DNA of 64,000 nucleotides from CAIMWS01 sp964409245. Lineage in GTDB: Bacteria; Verrucomicrobiota; Verrucomicrobiia; Limisphaerales; UBA1319. Positions 44,125 to 53,146 of the stretch are shown here, one piece after another (position 1 is the stretch's first letter; each line of letters begins with the position of its first letter). The position numbers and the translations under genes are program-made. Where the stretch lies: the NCBI GenBank assembly GCA_964409245.1, contig CAYPCQ010000010.1:1-64000 (forward strand), read 5' to 3'. The notes under the pieces were generated by a model. The model searched no databases, was not told where the DNA came from, and saw only the letters and a program-made list of their open reading frames with translations.

Positions 44125-45447
44125 CTAAATGTGGAAGCTCCAGGGCTCGCGGGTGGCCCGGCGGCGCATGCGGTTGGCCTCGTCGTCCCCCACAAACTCC
44201 TCCTTCACAGGATCGAGCACCAGCTTCCGCCCCAGCTGCCAGGCGAGCTGGGCGGCGAAGCAGGCGAGGTGCGACCGCCGCATGATGTCCTGGTTGCAGA
44301 CCGGCTTGGACCGCGATTTGACGCAGTCGAAAAAATTCCGCCCATGCCCGGCGGAGCTGAGCCCCGTGCCGGTGAACTGCCGCTGGCGCGATTTGGCCAG
44401 GCCCGGCGAAAGCACAATCTCGCTGTTGTCGCCGGTCTCCACCCAGCCTTCATCGCCCTCGTAGCGGACCGGGCAGGTGCCGGTGGAGGTGTGGTATTGG
44501 GGATCGCGGTTCCCGAAGGCGGTGGGCAGGAAATCGCAGACCAGCTTCACCCCGTTGGCGTAGCGGGCGATCACCGAGGTGGGGGTGGCCTCATACTCGA
44601 TCGGCGCGGTGTGGTCGGCCTGGTTGGCCCACTGGCACAAATCCACCGTGTGGGCGCCCCAGTCCAGGAAGTTGCCGCCCGCCTCGAAATCGTGGTGGCC
44701 GCGCCAGCCGCCGGACACATAATTCTTGTTGTAAGGCCGCCAGGGCGCCGGCCCCAGCCAGGCGTCCCAATCGCATTCCTCCCGGGGCGGCTCCGGCTCG
44801 GCCGGGAGCCAGGTGTAGCTTTTTTGGGGGACGTAAACGGAGGCGTGGAGGGTGTGCAGCCGCCCCAGCCTGCCGCTCTGGGCCAGGTGGGCGGCGTATT
44901 GGAAATTGCTGACGCTGCGCCGCTGGGTTCCCGCCTGGAAGACGCGCCCATACCGGTGGATGCCATCGGCCAGGGCCTGGATTTCGCCCACCGTCATCCC
45001 GCACGGTTTTTCGCTGTAAACATCCTTGCCAGCCTTGGCCGCCAGGAGCGAGGCCAGCGCGTGCCAGTGATCCCCGGTGGCGATCAGCACCGCGTCGATA
45101 TCCGGCCGCGCGAGCAGCTCGAACAGGGACCGGTAGCAGACGCAATCCCGGTTCCCATAATGGGTGTCCACCATCTGTTTGACGCGCTCGCGCCGGCTGC
45201 GCTGCACGTCGCAGATGGCGGCGAACCGCACATCCTTTTCCGGGAGCATGACGCTGAGGTCATACTGGCCGCGCGGGCCGAGGCCGATGCCGCCCAGCAC
45301 GATCCGTTCGCTGGGGGCCACCGCGCCATCCCTGCCCAGCGCCGTGGCCGGGATCAGGCTGGGCACGGCCACGGCGCCGCCCAAGGCCAGGGCTTGGCCG
45401 AGGAATTCACGCCGGGTCACGTTCCGATGGTGGAGGTTTATTTTCAT
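44125..45447 (-). CDS. Tat-exported Gfo/Idh/MocA family oxidoreductase
   Basis: The 440-residue protein starts with a twin-arginine signal (NVTRREFLGQALALGGAVAV), so it is probably folded with its NAD(P) cofactor before export. The Rossmann part has GGIGLGPRGQYDL, the family landmark SEKPCGMT, and the catalytic-region pattern GGNFLDWGAHTVDLCQW. It should oxidise or reduce a sugar or cyclitol, but the substrate cannot be told. It leads the run to the HEAT-repeat protein and fucosidase. The start at 45447 is chosen because it begins the Tat signal. Confidence 0.9.
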   Translation of the reverse strand: MKINLHHRNVTRREFLGQALALGGAVAVPSLIPATALGRDGAVAPSERIVLGGIGLGPRGQYDLSVMLPEKDVRFAAICDVQRSRRERVKQMVDTHYGNRDCVCYRSLFELLARPDIDAVLIATGDHWHALASLLAAKAGKDVYSEKPCGMTVGEIQALADGIHRYGRVFQAGTQRRSVSNFQYAAHLAQSGRLGRLHTLHASVYVPQKSYTWLPAEPEPPREECDWDAWLGPAPWRPYNKNYVSGGWRGHHDFEAGGNFLDWGAHTVDLCQWANQADHTAPIEYEATPTSVIARYANGVKLVCDFLPTAFGNRDPQYHTSTGTCPVRYEGDEGWVETGDNSEIVLSPGLAKSRQRQFTGTGLSSAGHGRNFFDCVKSRSKPVCNQDIMRRSHLACFAAQLAWQLGRKLVLDPVKEEFVGDDEANRMRRRATREPWSFHI

Positions 45448-45666
45448 GTGCAAATATCCTGGTGGGGGTTCATGGCCAGGGCACAGCCCGCCGGCTGCCC
45501 CGGCGGGGGGATTTGCCTCGTCCGGCCGGGCCGGCATTGTGCAATTGCTGGCGCCATGTTGGTTTTGGTTTCTATGGATCCAAAATAGCCCCGACGCGGC
45601 CCCCGGCTCAAGGTATTTCCTGAACGGCTGGCGCCACCGCGGGGAGCCGCCGGCGGCCGGAACGCA

Positions 45667-46566
45667 TTAGCTGGCGTAAAAGAGGCGGCCCAGCCAGCGG
45701 TTGCACACCCACAACCCGATCCCCGCCAGGCAGATCACCATCGCCCAGCTGGAGCCGCGCGCGCCGAGGCAAACCTGCCCGATTTGGATGAAGATCAACG
45801 CCCTGATCCAATACCCGATGACCTGGGGCAGGGGGAGGCTTCGGCCGGTGGCCTGCTGCCCCGCCCGGAGCGCCAGCGCCCAGGCCGGAACCAGGGCCAG
45901 GGCATACGGCGGCCATCCCTGGCACCCCGCCAGGCCGGCGGCTCCCACTGCCAGCGCCCCGGCTGGCGCCCAGCGCCAGGCCCCCGGAGGCTCCTGCGAC
46001 ATTTCGTTGCGGGCCACCCGCGTGACGGCCGCGATATAAAAACCGGTCAGGCCCGCGCCCAGCCCGGCCAGGGCCAGCCCCGCAGGGGAGGGCGCCGCCA
46101 GGGCTCCCAGGAGGACGCTCAACCCCCGGCAGCCGCCCATGGCCAGCGGCCCGGCCACGGCTGAGGCCTTGAGCTTGAAATCATAGGCCGCCACCAAAAC
46201 GGCCAGGGCCAGGGCCACCCAGCCGCTGGCGGAAGAGGCCAGGCAGGCCAGCGCCCCGCCCCCCAGGGCCAGCAGCACCGCCGCGGCCCAAACCGGCCCG
46301 GGCGCCACCAGCCCGGCGGGCAGCGGCCGCGCGGGCCGCTCGGCGCGGTCGGCCGGCAGATCGGCCAGATCGTTGAGCAATAAACCAGCCGCGTAGAGCA
46401 GGACCGCCGCGCTGGCCGCCAGCCAGCAGGCCCGCCCCGGGAGGCCCACCCCCGCCGCCAGGCAATACCCGGCCACCGGATCGCCCGGCACTGTGAGCAG
46501 GTTCGGCAGGCGCACCAATTGCAGCCAGGCGAAGGCCTTGGATCGGGTGGCCGCCATCGGGTGCAC
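45667..46566 (-). CDS. eboC: UbiA-type prenyltransferase, EboC-like
   Basis: The 299-residue membrane protein has eight to nine helices and both polyprenyl-diphosphate motifs, LLNDLADLPADRAERPARPL (NDxxDxxxD) near residue 63 and YDFKLK further on. UbiA enzymes attach prenyl chains to aromatic acceptors. It follows an EboB-like gene by 21 bases on the same strand, which is the gene order of the ebo cluster, so EboC is the best name. The start may be GTG at 46566 (with GGGA five bases upstream) or ATG at 46557. The rest of the cluster (eboA, D, E, F) is not in the window. Confidence 0.8.
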   Translation of the reverse strand: MHPMAATRSKAFAWLQLVRLPNLLTVPGDPVAGYCLAAGVGLPGRACWLAASAAVLLYAAGLLLNDLADLPADRAERPARPLPAGLVAPGPVWAAAVLLALGGGALACLASSASGWVALALAVLVAAYDFKLKASAVAGPLAMGGCRGLSVLLGALAAPSPAGLALAGLGAGLTGFYIAAVTRVARNEMSQEPPGAWRWAPAGALAVGAAGLAGCQGWPPYALALVPAWALALRAGQQATGRSLPLPQVIGYWIRALIFIQIGQVCLGARGSSWAMVICLAGIGLWVCNRWLGRLFYAS

Positions 46567-46587
46567 GATTTTCCCAGCAGCCGGGAA

Positions 46588-47436
46588 TTACCGCTGGTAG
46601 GTGCTGGGATGCACGAACGGCAGATCGAACTTGGGGTTGAACTTGCCGCTCTGTTTGTAGAACCGGAGCGGGTTTTCGCAAAGCAGCGTCTCGAGCTGCT
46701 TCTCGCTGAACCCGTTGTGCTTCAGATGCGTCGCCACCTTGGCCAGGCTGGTGGGATCGGATGAGCCCCAGTCGGCGGAGCTGTTCACCCAGGTCCGTTC
46801 AATGCCCCATTTCTTGACGATTTCGAACACCCGCTCCGGATTCAGCTTGGAGTAAGGATATACCGTGAGCCCGGCCCAGATGTCCGCCTTCCGCACCAGG
46901 TCCATGGTGTTCTCCGTGTTGTGATCCACCATGATGCGGTCGAAATCATAGTTCAGCTCCCGCAGGATGTCCAAGGTGCGCTCCACGCCATGCCGCTTGC
47001 TCACGTGGGGCGTGTCGTGCGGGGTATGGATGAGCACCAGCAGATTGCGCTTTTTCGCCAGCTCCAGCTGGCGCAGGAACACGTGTTCCTCGTTCGGCGT
47101 CACCAGGTTGAACCCGATCTCGCCGATGGCCAGGCAGCGCTCGTGCTCCAGGTAGGGCTGGATGCCTCCCAGCACCTCCTCCGCCAGGGCCAGGTTTTCC
47201 GCCTCCTTGGGATTCACCGAGACGCAGGCGTAATGGTCGATGCCAAAGCGCCGCGCCCGCTGCGGCTCGAAGTCGAGGATCAGCTGGAAATAATCCCAAA
47301 AAGTCCCCGCGTACCGGCGGGTGGAGCCCAGCCAGAAGGACGGTTCCACCGCCACCCGGATGCCACACTCGTACATGGCCTGCAGGTCATCCGTGGTGCG
47401 GGAATACATGTGTATATGAGGTTCAATGATAATCAT
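46588..47436 (-). CDS. eboB: TatD-like metal-dependent hydrolase, EboB-like
   Basis: The 282-residue TIM-barrel protein shows amidohydrolase-type metal ligands: HIHMYSR near the N-terminus, GEIGFN, LIHTPHDTPH and MVDHNTENT. The overall pattern (EPHIHMYSRTTDDLQAMYEC) is that of the TatD-family EboB rather than DNase TatD. It lies directly before the UbiA-type gene. The ebo cluster has been linked to trafficking of prenylated or specialised metabolites in bacteria and some algae; that link comes from other organisms. The ATG at 47436 lacks a strong ribosome binding site. The divergent GH16 gene begins about 210 bases away. Confidence 0.8.
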   Translation of the reverse strand: MIIIEPHIHMYSRTTDDLQAMYECGIRVAVEPSFWLGSTRRYAGTFWDYFQLILDFEPQRARRFGIDHYACVSVNPKEAENLALAEEVLGGIQPYLEHERCLAIGEIGFNLVTPNEEHVFLRQLELAKKRNLLVLIHTPHDTPHVSKRHGVERTLDILRELNYDFDRIMVDHNTENTMDLVRKADIWAGLTVYPYSKLNPERVFEIVKKWGIERTWVNSSADWGSSDPTSLAKVATHLKHNGFSEKQLETLLCENPLRFYKQSGKFNPKFDLPFVHPSTYQR

Positions 47437-47648
47437 GGGCTTGAAGGATGGAAGTTATCGGCTGGGCCAGGCCTGGGTTGCGGGGGGAATCTGCGGCCTC
47501 CGGGTGGCTTTCCCCGCCCGGTCTCCCACAACGCTTGCCTGATATGAGTCCACTCCCAAAGTATCGCCCGGGCACTGGAAAAGGTAAAATAAAAAAGTCC
47601 TGCGTTTCCAGTTGGACGGCGGCCCGGCGCGCTGGTAATACTGCGGAC

Positions 47649-48491
47649 ATGAAACTGGCTCTTGGCTGCGCTCTGGCATTGTTCTGCTCGGTCCACGCCC
47701 ACGCGGGGGACTGGAAACTCGTCTGGTCTGATGAATTCGATAAACCGGGCCTCCCCGACCCGGCCAAATGGGATTACGAATCCGGGTTCATCCGGAACAA
47801 CGAGGCGCAGTTTTACACCCGCGCCCGCACCGAAAATGCCCGGGTCGAAAACGGCTGCCTGGTCATCGAGGCGCGGAAGGAGAAATGGAAGAATCCCGCT
47901 TTCGATCCGGCCGCCAAAGGCGGCGGCCGACCCGGACGCAGCCGTGAATTCGCCGACTACACCTCCGCCAGCCTGACCACGCGCGGCAAAGCGGCCTGGA
48001 CTTTCGGGCGCGTGGAAGTCCGCGCCAAGCTGCCTGCCGGGCGGGGCACCTGGCCCGCCATCTGGATGCTCGGCGCCAACCGGCAGCTGGGCTGGCCCGC
48101 CTGCGGTGAGATCGACATCATGGAATTTGTGGGCTATGAGCCGGGCGTGATCCACGCCAATCTCCACACCAAGAAATACAATCACGTGCTGAAGACCGGC
48201 CGGGGCGCCAAAACCAATATCCCTGACGCCTCGGAGACGTTCCATATCTATGCCATCGAATGGTTCCCGGACCGCATCGATTGCTTCGTGGACAGCCAGA
48301 AGTATTTCACCTGCCGGAATGATGGCGCCGGCCCGGATGCCTGGCCCTTCGACCAGGATCAATACCTGATCCTGAACCTCGCGATCGGCGGCGCCTGGGG
48401 CGGCCAGAAGGGGATTGATGACAACATTTTCCCGCAGCGCTACTGCATCGATTACGTGCGGATCTACCAAAAGGACGCGGCGGGCAAGTGA
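47649..48491 (+). CDS. Exported GH16 family glycoside hydrolase
   Basis: The 280-residue enzyme has a signal peptide (LALGCALALFCSVHAHAG). A full GH16 jelly-roll domain follows, from WKLVWSDEFDKPGLPDPAKW to CIDYVRIYQKD. The catalytic motif is EIDIMEFVG near residue 155 (ExDxxE: nucleophile and acid/base). HTKKYNH and the WPAIWML strand also fit beta-1,3-glucanase (laminarinase) members, though agar- and carrageenan-type activities share the fold. I chose the ATG at 47649 because it begins the signal peptide; an upstream in-frame ATG at 47448 would give a 67-residue unlikely leader. It is convergent with the PH-domain gene. Confidence 0.92.
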   Translation: MKLALGCALALFCSVHAHAGDWKLVWSDEFDKPGLPDPAKWDYESGFIRNNEAQFYTRARTENARVENGCLVIEARKEKWKNPAFDPAAKGGGRPGRSREFADYTSASLTTRGKAAWTFGRVEVRAKLPAGRGTWPAIWMLGANRQLGWPACGEIDIMEFVGYEPGVIHANLHTKKYNHVLKTGRGAKTNIPDASETFHIYAIEWFPDRIDCFVDSQKYFTCRNDGAGPDAWPFDQDQYLILNLAIGGAWGGQKGIDDNIFPQRYCIDYVRIYQKDAAGK

Positions 48492-48538
48492 ATGGGCCGG
48501 AGTCGGGCGGCCGCCCCTGAACCAGCGCCGCCCACCGC

Positions 48539-49129
48539 TTAACGCGCGCCGCGCGGCAGCAGCGCCCGGACCATCTCCTCCGCATGCTTGACATTGCGGA
48601 TGGCCAGGAAGCCCACGTTCGTGGTGTGCCGGTCCCCGTCGCTGTCGCGCCGCAGATCCTGGGCAAAGATGAGATCCCCCGAGCCATCGGCATGTTGTTT
48701 GCGCTGCAAATCCCCCAGCCGCGTGGGGTCGAAGGAGCGCACCGTGGTGCTGCCGCGCCAGCCCGCCGAAAAAACCACCGCGCGCCGGTCAGTCAGCACG
48801 TAAGCGGTTCGCCGCGCCTGGCGGTGCACCCAATACGGGCTCGACAGCATCCCCAAGCCGATGAGGATGAAAGGCAGGCCGAACAGGGGGAATAAATGGA
48901 ACATCCATGGGCCGCTGCCCGCCTTTGAAGTACCCCAGGCCGCCCCCGCAGTCCAGAACAGGGCAAAGGCCGTCCACGGAATGCCAAAAAGCAGGATCGG
49001 CCAGGTGGAACGCGCCAGCCGCGCGGGGATTGGCTGGTCCAGCCAGTCAATCCGTTCGCCCGGCTGCATTTCTGATTCCACCAGCGCGCGCAGCTCGCAG
49101 GGAAGTTTGGCGGTGTCAATGAAGCTCAT
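48539..49129 (-). CDS. Membrane protein with bacterial PH-like domain
   Basis: The 196-residue protein has two membrane helices (about 43-64 and 75-97; LFGIPWTAFALFWTAGAAW, FPLFGLPFILIGLGML). A cytoplasmic beta-rich segment, AYVLTDRRAVVFSAG, is the typical start of bacterial PH (bPH) domains. The N-terminus is soluble (PGERIDWLDQPIP). Function is unknown for most of the family. It ends convergent with the GH16 gene. The HAD hydrolase lies 48 bases upstream on the same strand and may share its transcript. Confidence 0.8.
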   Translation of the reverse strand: MSFIDTAKLPCELRALVESEMQPGERIDWLDQPIPARLARSTWPILLFGIPWTAFALFWTAGAAWGTSKAGSGPWMFHLFPLFGLPFILIGLGMLSSPYWVHRQARRTAYVLTDRRAVVFSAGWRGSTTVRSFDPTRLGDLQRKQHADGSGDLIFAQDLRRDSDGDRHTTNVGFLAIRNVKHAEEMVRALLPRGAR

Positions 49130-49177
49130 GGCAAGGAATCCAAGGTTGAATGCCCGTGGGTGAGAAGCAAAACGCCG

Positions 49178-49855
49178 TCAGGCACAGACCGTGGCCGCAT
49201 CCAGCTCGGACAAGGTCGCCACCGTCCAATCCGGCTGGCAAGCCTTCAGCTCTTCGAGGGTCGCTCCGCCGGTGGCCACCGCCAGGGATTTCGCCTGGAT
49301 GGCCTTGGCGCAGGCCACATCCCGCGGCGTATCCCCCACCACCAGTATCTGGCTGCCGGTGAGCGGCTGGCCCAGCATGGTTCCAGCGCGTTCCTGGGCG
49401 ATGCGCGCCAGCTCGGCACGGTCCTCATGATCGTCCCCAAAAGCGCCCATCGCGAAGCAATCCCATAGCTGGAAATGGCGCAGCTTGATCTCCGCTCCCA
49501 GCCGGATGTTCCCGGTGAGCAGGCCCACCATCGGCCGCTGGGGCAGCGCGGGGATCTGGTGCAGCCAATGCCACACCCCGGCGCAGATTTCCCCGCTGGA
49601 CTTGGATAACAAATAATCCAGCCAAAACACGTAGGCCTCGTAAAACCGCGTGAAATTGGCCGGGCTGGCCTCGATCCGGTTGATTCCGAACAACTCGCGG
49701 ATGATCGACGGATCGGTGCGGCCGGCAAACTTCACCTGCTCCAGGCCCTCCGGCGCGTTGAATTCGGCGCTCAGGGTGCGCTCAAAAGCCTTCACCCCCG
49801 CGCCATGGGTGCGGATCAGCGTTCCATCGATGTCGAACAAAACCAGTCGAACCAC
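49178..49855 (-). CDS. HAD-superfamily hydrolase, phosphoglycolate-phosphatase-like
   Basis: The 225-residue soluble protein shows HAD motif I in LVLFDIDGTLIRT, motif II in VGLLTGN, and motifs III/IV in LVVGDTPRDVACAKA. The helical cap inserted after motif I is the subfamily I type found in phosphoglycolate phosphatases and related enzymes. The natural substrate cannot be assigned. The frame begins with GTG at 49855, six bases upstream of which there is no clear ribosome binding site. No ATG fits before motif I. Confidence 0.85.
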   Translation of the reverse strand: MVRLVLFDIDGTLIRTHGAGVKAFERTLSAEFNAPEGLEQVKFAGRTDPSIIRELFGINRIEASPANFTRFYEAYVFWLDYLLSKSSGEICAGVWHWLHQIPALPQRPMVGLLTGNIRLGAEIKLRHFQLWDCFAMGAFGDDHEDRAELARIAQERAGTMLGQPLTGSQILVVGDTPRDVACAKAIQAKSLAVATGGATLEELKACQPDWTVATLSELDAATVCA

Positions 49856-49990
49856 AGCGGTAATACTACTGTATCAGGCTAAAAAATCAATGCCCAACCG
49901 CGCGGCTCCGTCCGGCCGATGGATCCCGCAGTTTCCAGGCACGGCGCCACCCTTTGACAACCGCCCGGTTTTTGCCGAATTTTAAACCCG

Positions 49991-50260
49991 ATGAAAACAG
50001 GCAGTCTGAGCGAAGCAAAAAGTTCACCCGGCCGGCTGGCCGATGCCGCTCTTCAAGGCCATCCCACGGCGATTGTTCGTGGCGGTAAGCGGCTGAACTT
50101 GCAGGCCTATGAACCACCGGATCCGGATGCCTTTGATCAATTGATCGACGAAGGCCTCCAGAGTGAACCTGAGCCGCTGACCAAAGCCGTATGGAAAGGA
50201 ATCCGGCTGCGCGGCCGTGCCCTGGCTCAAAAGCCGGAACCAAAGCAAATGCCGGCCTGA
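49991..50260 (+). CDS. Phd/YefM-type antitoxin without an adjacent toxin
   Basis: The 89-residue protein starts SLSEAKSSPGRLADAALQG, followed by HPTAIVRGGKRLNLQAYEPP. This is the DNA-binding fold and linker of Phd/YefM-like antitoxins, and the acidic-to-basic tail is as in complete members. Such antitoxins neutralise a RelE- or Doc-type toxin and repress their own operon. No toxin gene follows: the next 188 bases hold no open frame of the right kind before the TIM-barrel gene. It is either an orphan left after toxin loss or acts on a toxin elsewhere. Confidence 0.7.
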   Translation: MKTGSLSEAKSSPGRLADAALQGHPTAIVRGGKRLNLQAYEPPDPDAFDQLIDEGLQSEPEPLTKAVWKGIRLRGRALAQKPEPKQMPA

Positions 50261-50448
50261 TCCGGGTTCCTGCATCGGGGAGGGAAGTGATTGGCCCGCA
50301 GATTTTGAACGGATCGGCCAGTGGCGAATGACGAATGCCTTGCCCAAAAAGATCACCGACAGCACGATGGAGCCCCTGGCCTGGAAATGGCTGGGGAATG
50401 ACTGCGAAATTGCTTGTTTTTGCCCGCCTTATCAGCAAGGAATATCCG

Positions 50449-51342
50449 ATGAAATTCTACCGCTTCGCCACGCTTGCGTTGTTCACGGCACTGGCTTCCA
50501 TCCAAGCCGGAACCGATCGCACGAAACCCGCGCCCAAATTCTACGCCTACTGCGTGGAAACCGGCGTCCCGGGCCTCACCCCCCGCCCGCTGCCCAAACT
50601 GGCAGCGCTGCTGAAGGAGCTTGGCTTCGATGGCCTCGGCCTCGAGCTGGCTCTGGATGGGGCTCTCGAGGCTAATCTCAAGCTGCTCGATCAGGCCGGC
50701 CTCCAGCCTTTCCTGTTTTGGACTTCGGTGAATGTGAACCCCGCTCAAGGCGCCGCCTACAGCCCCAAGCTGCCGCCCGCCATTCGCCTGCTGAAGGGCC
50801 GGAACGCGACGGTTTCGGTTCTGCTCAGCGGGCTGAAACCTGCCGATCCGCAGGGGCTTCAGCCGGCCATCACGGCGCTCCGGGAGCTGGGGGATATCGC
50901 GGCCGGGGCCGGCGTCCGCCTCTCGATCTATAACCACGTTGGCAACTGGACCGAAAGCCTCCCCTTCAGTGTGGAGGTGGTGGCCAAAGTGGATCATCCG
51001 CGGGTGGGATTTAATTTCAACCTGTGCCACTGGTTGAAAGTGGATGGCGCCCGTGATTGGCGGCCGCTGCTGCGCCAGCATGCCGCCAAGCTGTTCTGTG
51101 TGACGATCAACGGCGCCACCCAGGGCGCCCAAGACTGGACCAACGGGCTGATCCGGCCCCTTGACGAAGGGGATTTCGACAACCGCCAGCTGATCGCCGT
51201 GCTGGCGGAGATCAAATACCCGGGTCCGGTCGGCTTGATGTGTTACGGAGTTCCGGGCGAGGCCGGCGAATACCTGGGCCGCTCGATGAAAACCTGGCGC
51301 TCCTTTTATCCGGCGCAACCGGCGCCCGCCGAAAAGCGGTAA
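50449..51342 (+). CDS. Exported sugar-isomerase-like TIM-barrel protein
   Basis: The 297-residue protein has a signal peptide (FATLALFTALASIQAG). A TIM barrel of the xylose-isomerase-like (AP endonuclease 2) family follows, with YCVETGV, ELGFDGLGLELA, YNHVGNW, VGFNFNLCHWLKV and the C-terminal IKYPGPVGLMCYGV. Family members bind a divalent metal and isomerise or epimerise sugars. NHVGN and NLCHW give His ligands, while the usual acidic ligands are less clear. Export of this family is common in Verrucomicrobiota and Planctomycetota. ATG at 50449 has AAGGA eight bases upstream, which supports the start. Confidence 0.85.
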   Translation: MKFYRFATLALFTALASIQAGTDRTKPAPKFYAYCVETGVPGLTPRPLPKLAALLKELGFDGLGLELALDGALEANLKLLDQAGLQPFLFWTSVNVNPAQGAAYSPKLPPAIRLLKGRNATVSVLLSGLKPADPQGLQPAITALRELGDIAAGAGVRLSIYNHVGNWTESLPFSVEVVAKVDHPRVGFNFNLCHWLKVDGARDWRPLLRQHAAKLFCVTINGATQGAQDWTNGLIRPLDEGDFDNRQLIAVLAEIKYPGPVGLMCYGVPGEAGEYLGRSMKTWRSFYPAQPAPAEKR

Positions 51343-51462
51343 CCTCCCATGAACCACCACCTTTCGGCTCATCCATCCGCCTGAACGGCTCGCGGCCATT
51401 CAAACCAAATTCATAGCCCCTGATGCGGGCCGCTGCCGGGATACTGCGGGCCGGGCCGGGGG

Positions 51463-52608
51463 TCACAATCCTTTTTCCAGCAAACGGTCGCGGATGCTGG
51501 ACTTGCGGGCGTGGGCTTGGCGGAATTTTGCCAGGCGATCGGCGAAATCGGGCTGGGTGCCCGTGCGGCCGGCCAGGTCGCGCAGATCGAGCAAATGCTG
51601 CACCGCCAGATCGTAGCTCTTGCCCAGCCGGGCGGCGGTCAATTGCTCAACCTGCGCCCACAATTCAGGCTCACGGCCGGTGATCGAATCCAAATACTTT
51701 TCCCGAGCCGCGGCCGCTTCGCGTGCCTGGCGGGCCATTTCCGCGGCCGCTTTGCGGGCTTCCTCCCGCTGGCGTTTTGCCGCCTGGGATTCGGCGGCGG
51801 AAAGCAAGGTTTTCACCGTCCGGCGGGGCGCCTCCCCACCCACCGGCCCGGCGGGCCGCTCGCGGTGGAAACGGGACCATAGCGCCATCCCCACCGCCGC
51901 GCTCTGGTCGCGCATAACCTCGAGGAGCACCCGGTCTTTCTCCCCGGGCGGAAGCTGGCCCAGCCAGCCCGCCAGGTCTTCGTCCGCGGCGCCCGGTTTG
52001 GATTGGGTGCTGGGGCTGCTTTCGGCGGCCACCGCGAGCAAATCCGGGTTGATGCGCAGGAAATCCGCCAGGCGCGAAAGGGCCGTGGACAAATGCCCGA
52101 GGTTGGCGGGCACCGGGGGCTCCAGGGCGCCTTCATCCACCGGGTCCTGCTGCACGCTGGCCAGCCAGCCCAAATAGAGCGCCCGCAGATCGCCCCGGGC
52201 GATTTCCTCGCGCACCGGCAACAGGGAATTAAGCCAGCCGCCCCCCTCCACCCACCCGTCTTCCGGCTCTTCATCAGAAACGAAGGAAAAAATCAATTTG
52301 CCCGATTTTTCCCGCACCGACGCGGAATGGCCCGGACAGTATTGCCGGGCGGTTGGGAGCGGGATCAGCCCGGCCGGCAGGCGGAGCATGAACAAATGCG
52401 TGCCCCAATTGGCCAGATACAGGAAGGCGTCAAAATAATGCTCCATCCAGGCCTCCTGATCGCCCTTGAAGCTGCCAAAGGAATATTCGTTTATGAAACT
52501 CGTGGGGGTGATTTGTGCCCGCGTCGAGCGGGCGCGCAGCTCCTCCATTTCCCGCGCGCTCAACCGGCGGTCGATGGCCTGAAATTCGTAGTATTGATAT
52601 TCGCTCAT
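51463..52608 (-). CDS. Conserved protein of unknown function with coiled-coil middle
   Basis: The 381-residue cytoplasmic protein starts MSEYQYYEFQAIDRRLSARE. Together with SFGSFKGDQEAWMEHYFDA and YLANWGTHLFMLRLP, this matches a conserved hypothetical family I have seen in actinobacteria, cyanobacteria and others. Residues about 245-305 are Arg/Glu/Ala-rich and should form a long helix or coiled coil. The C-terminus is charged and helical. There are no catalytic motifs I can name and no signal peptide. It stands alone, with a 606-base gap upstream. Confidence 0.75.
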   Translation of the reverse strand: MSEYQYYEFQAIDRRLSAREMEELRARSTRAQITPTSFINEYSFGSFKGDQEAWMEHYFDAFLYLANWGTHLFMLRLPAGLIPLPTARQYCPGHSASVREKSGKLIFSFVSDEEPEDGWVEGGGWLNSLLPVREEIARGDLRALYLGWLASVQQDPVDEGALEPPVPANLGHLSTALSRLADFLRINPDLLAVAAESSPSTQSKPGAADEDLAGWLGQLPPGEKDRVLLEVMRDQSAAVGMALWSRFHRERPAGPVGGEAPRRTVKTLLSAAESQAAKRQREEARKAAAEMARQAREAAAAREKYLDSITGREPELWAQVEQLTAARLGKSYDLAVQHLLDLRDLAGRTGTQPDFADRLAKFRQAHARKSSIRDRLLEKGL

Positions 52609-53146
52609 AAATCCATGGTCGTCCCCCCACCTGCGCCCAATTCGCGGCTCCGGGCAATCCCATCCTGCCCATCTTCATCCAGGCCGCCGTGCCATCCCCT
52701 GGCTCGGCGTTCTCCGGGCGTGCACCCGCTCCACATCACGGCGGCCTTCGCCGTCATCATCAACCTGCAGGAGTGGCATGACGGATGGTTTAACAGCCAT
52801 AAAAACCCTCGTCACGAAAATTCCATGTCGTATGCATCAAGATTGTAGCCAAAGGTGGCTGGGAGGTTTTGCGATTCCAAAACTCCATAAATCGTCCAGG
52901 CCGGCGGCTGGCCTTTTACCATTGGCCGCTCGCTCTATAGCGCGGGGCGCGTGGCGTTCACGCGGTGAGGCAGTGCTGCCCCAAGGCAAAAAGCGCGGAT
53001 TGCCCCTCCCACGGCCAGGTTTGCGCCAAAAAATCATCCAGATACGAGCCTGATTTACAAAGGAATTCAGCTTTACCTGCATTTCCTGTAACCAAGGTGA
53101 TTCTGTCGGCGTCTTCAACGATGAGGGAGGGATTCCATCTGGAACA
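52609..53146. other. Intergenic region without a recognised gene
   Basis: Two overlapping minus-strand open frames (53185-52958 and 53118-52837) give short peptides with no domain I know and no ribosome binding site. The first (ending FALGQHCLTA) might be a small gene or a remnant, but I cannot support it. The left part should hold the promoter of the leftward unknown gene; the right end leads into the inverted repeat described separately. Confidence 0.35.

Noticed and set aside
48505..48516. 12-bp palindrome GGGCGGCCGCCC between convergent genes
   Set aside because: It has no loop and no T tract, so it cannot act as a normal terminator; it is likely chance in GC-rich sequence.
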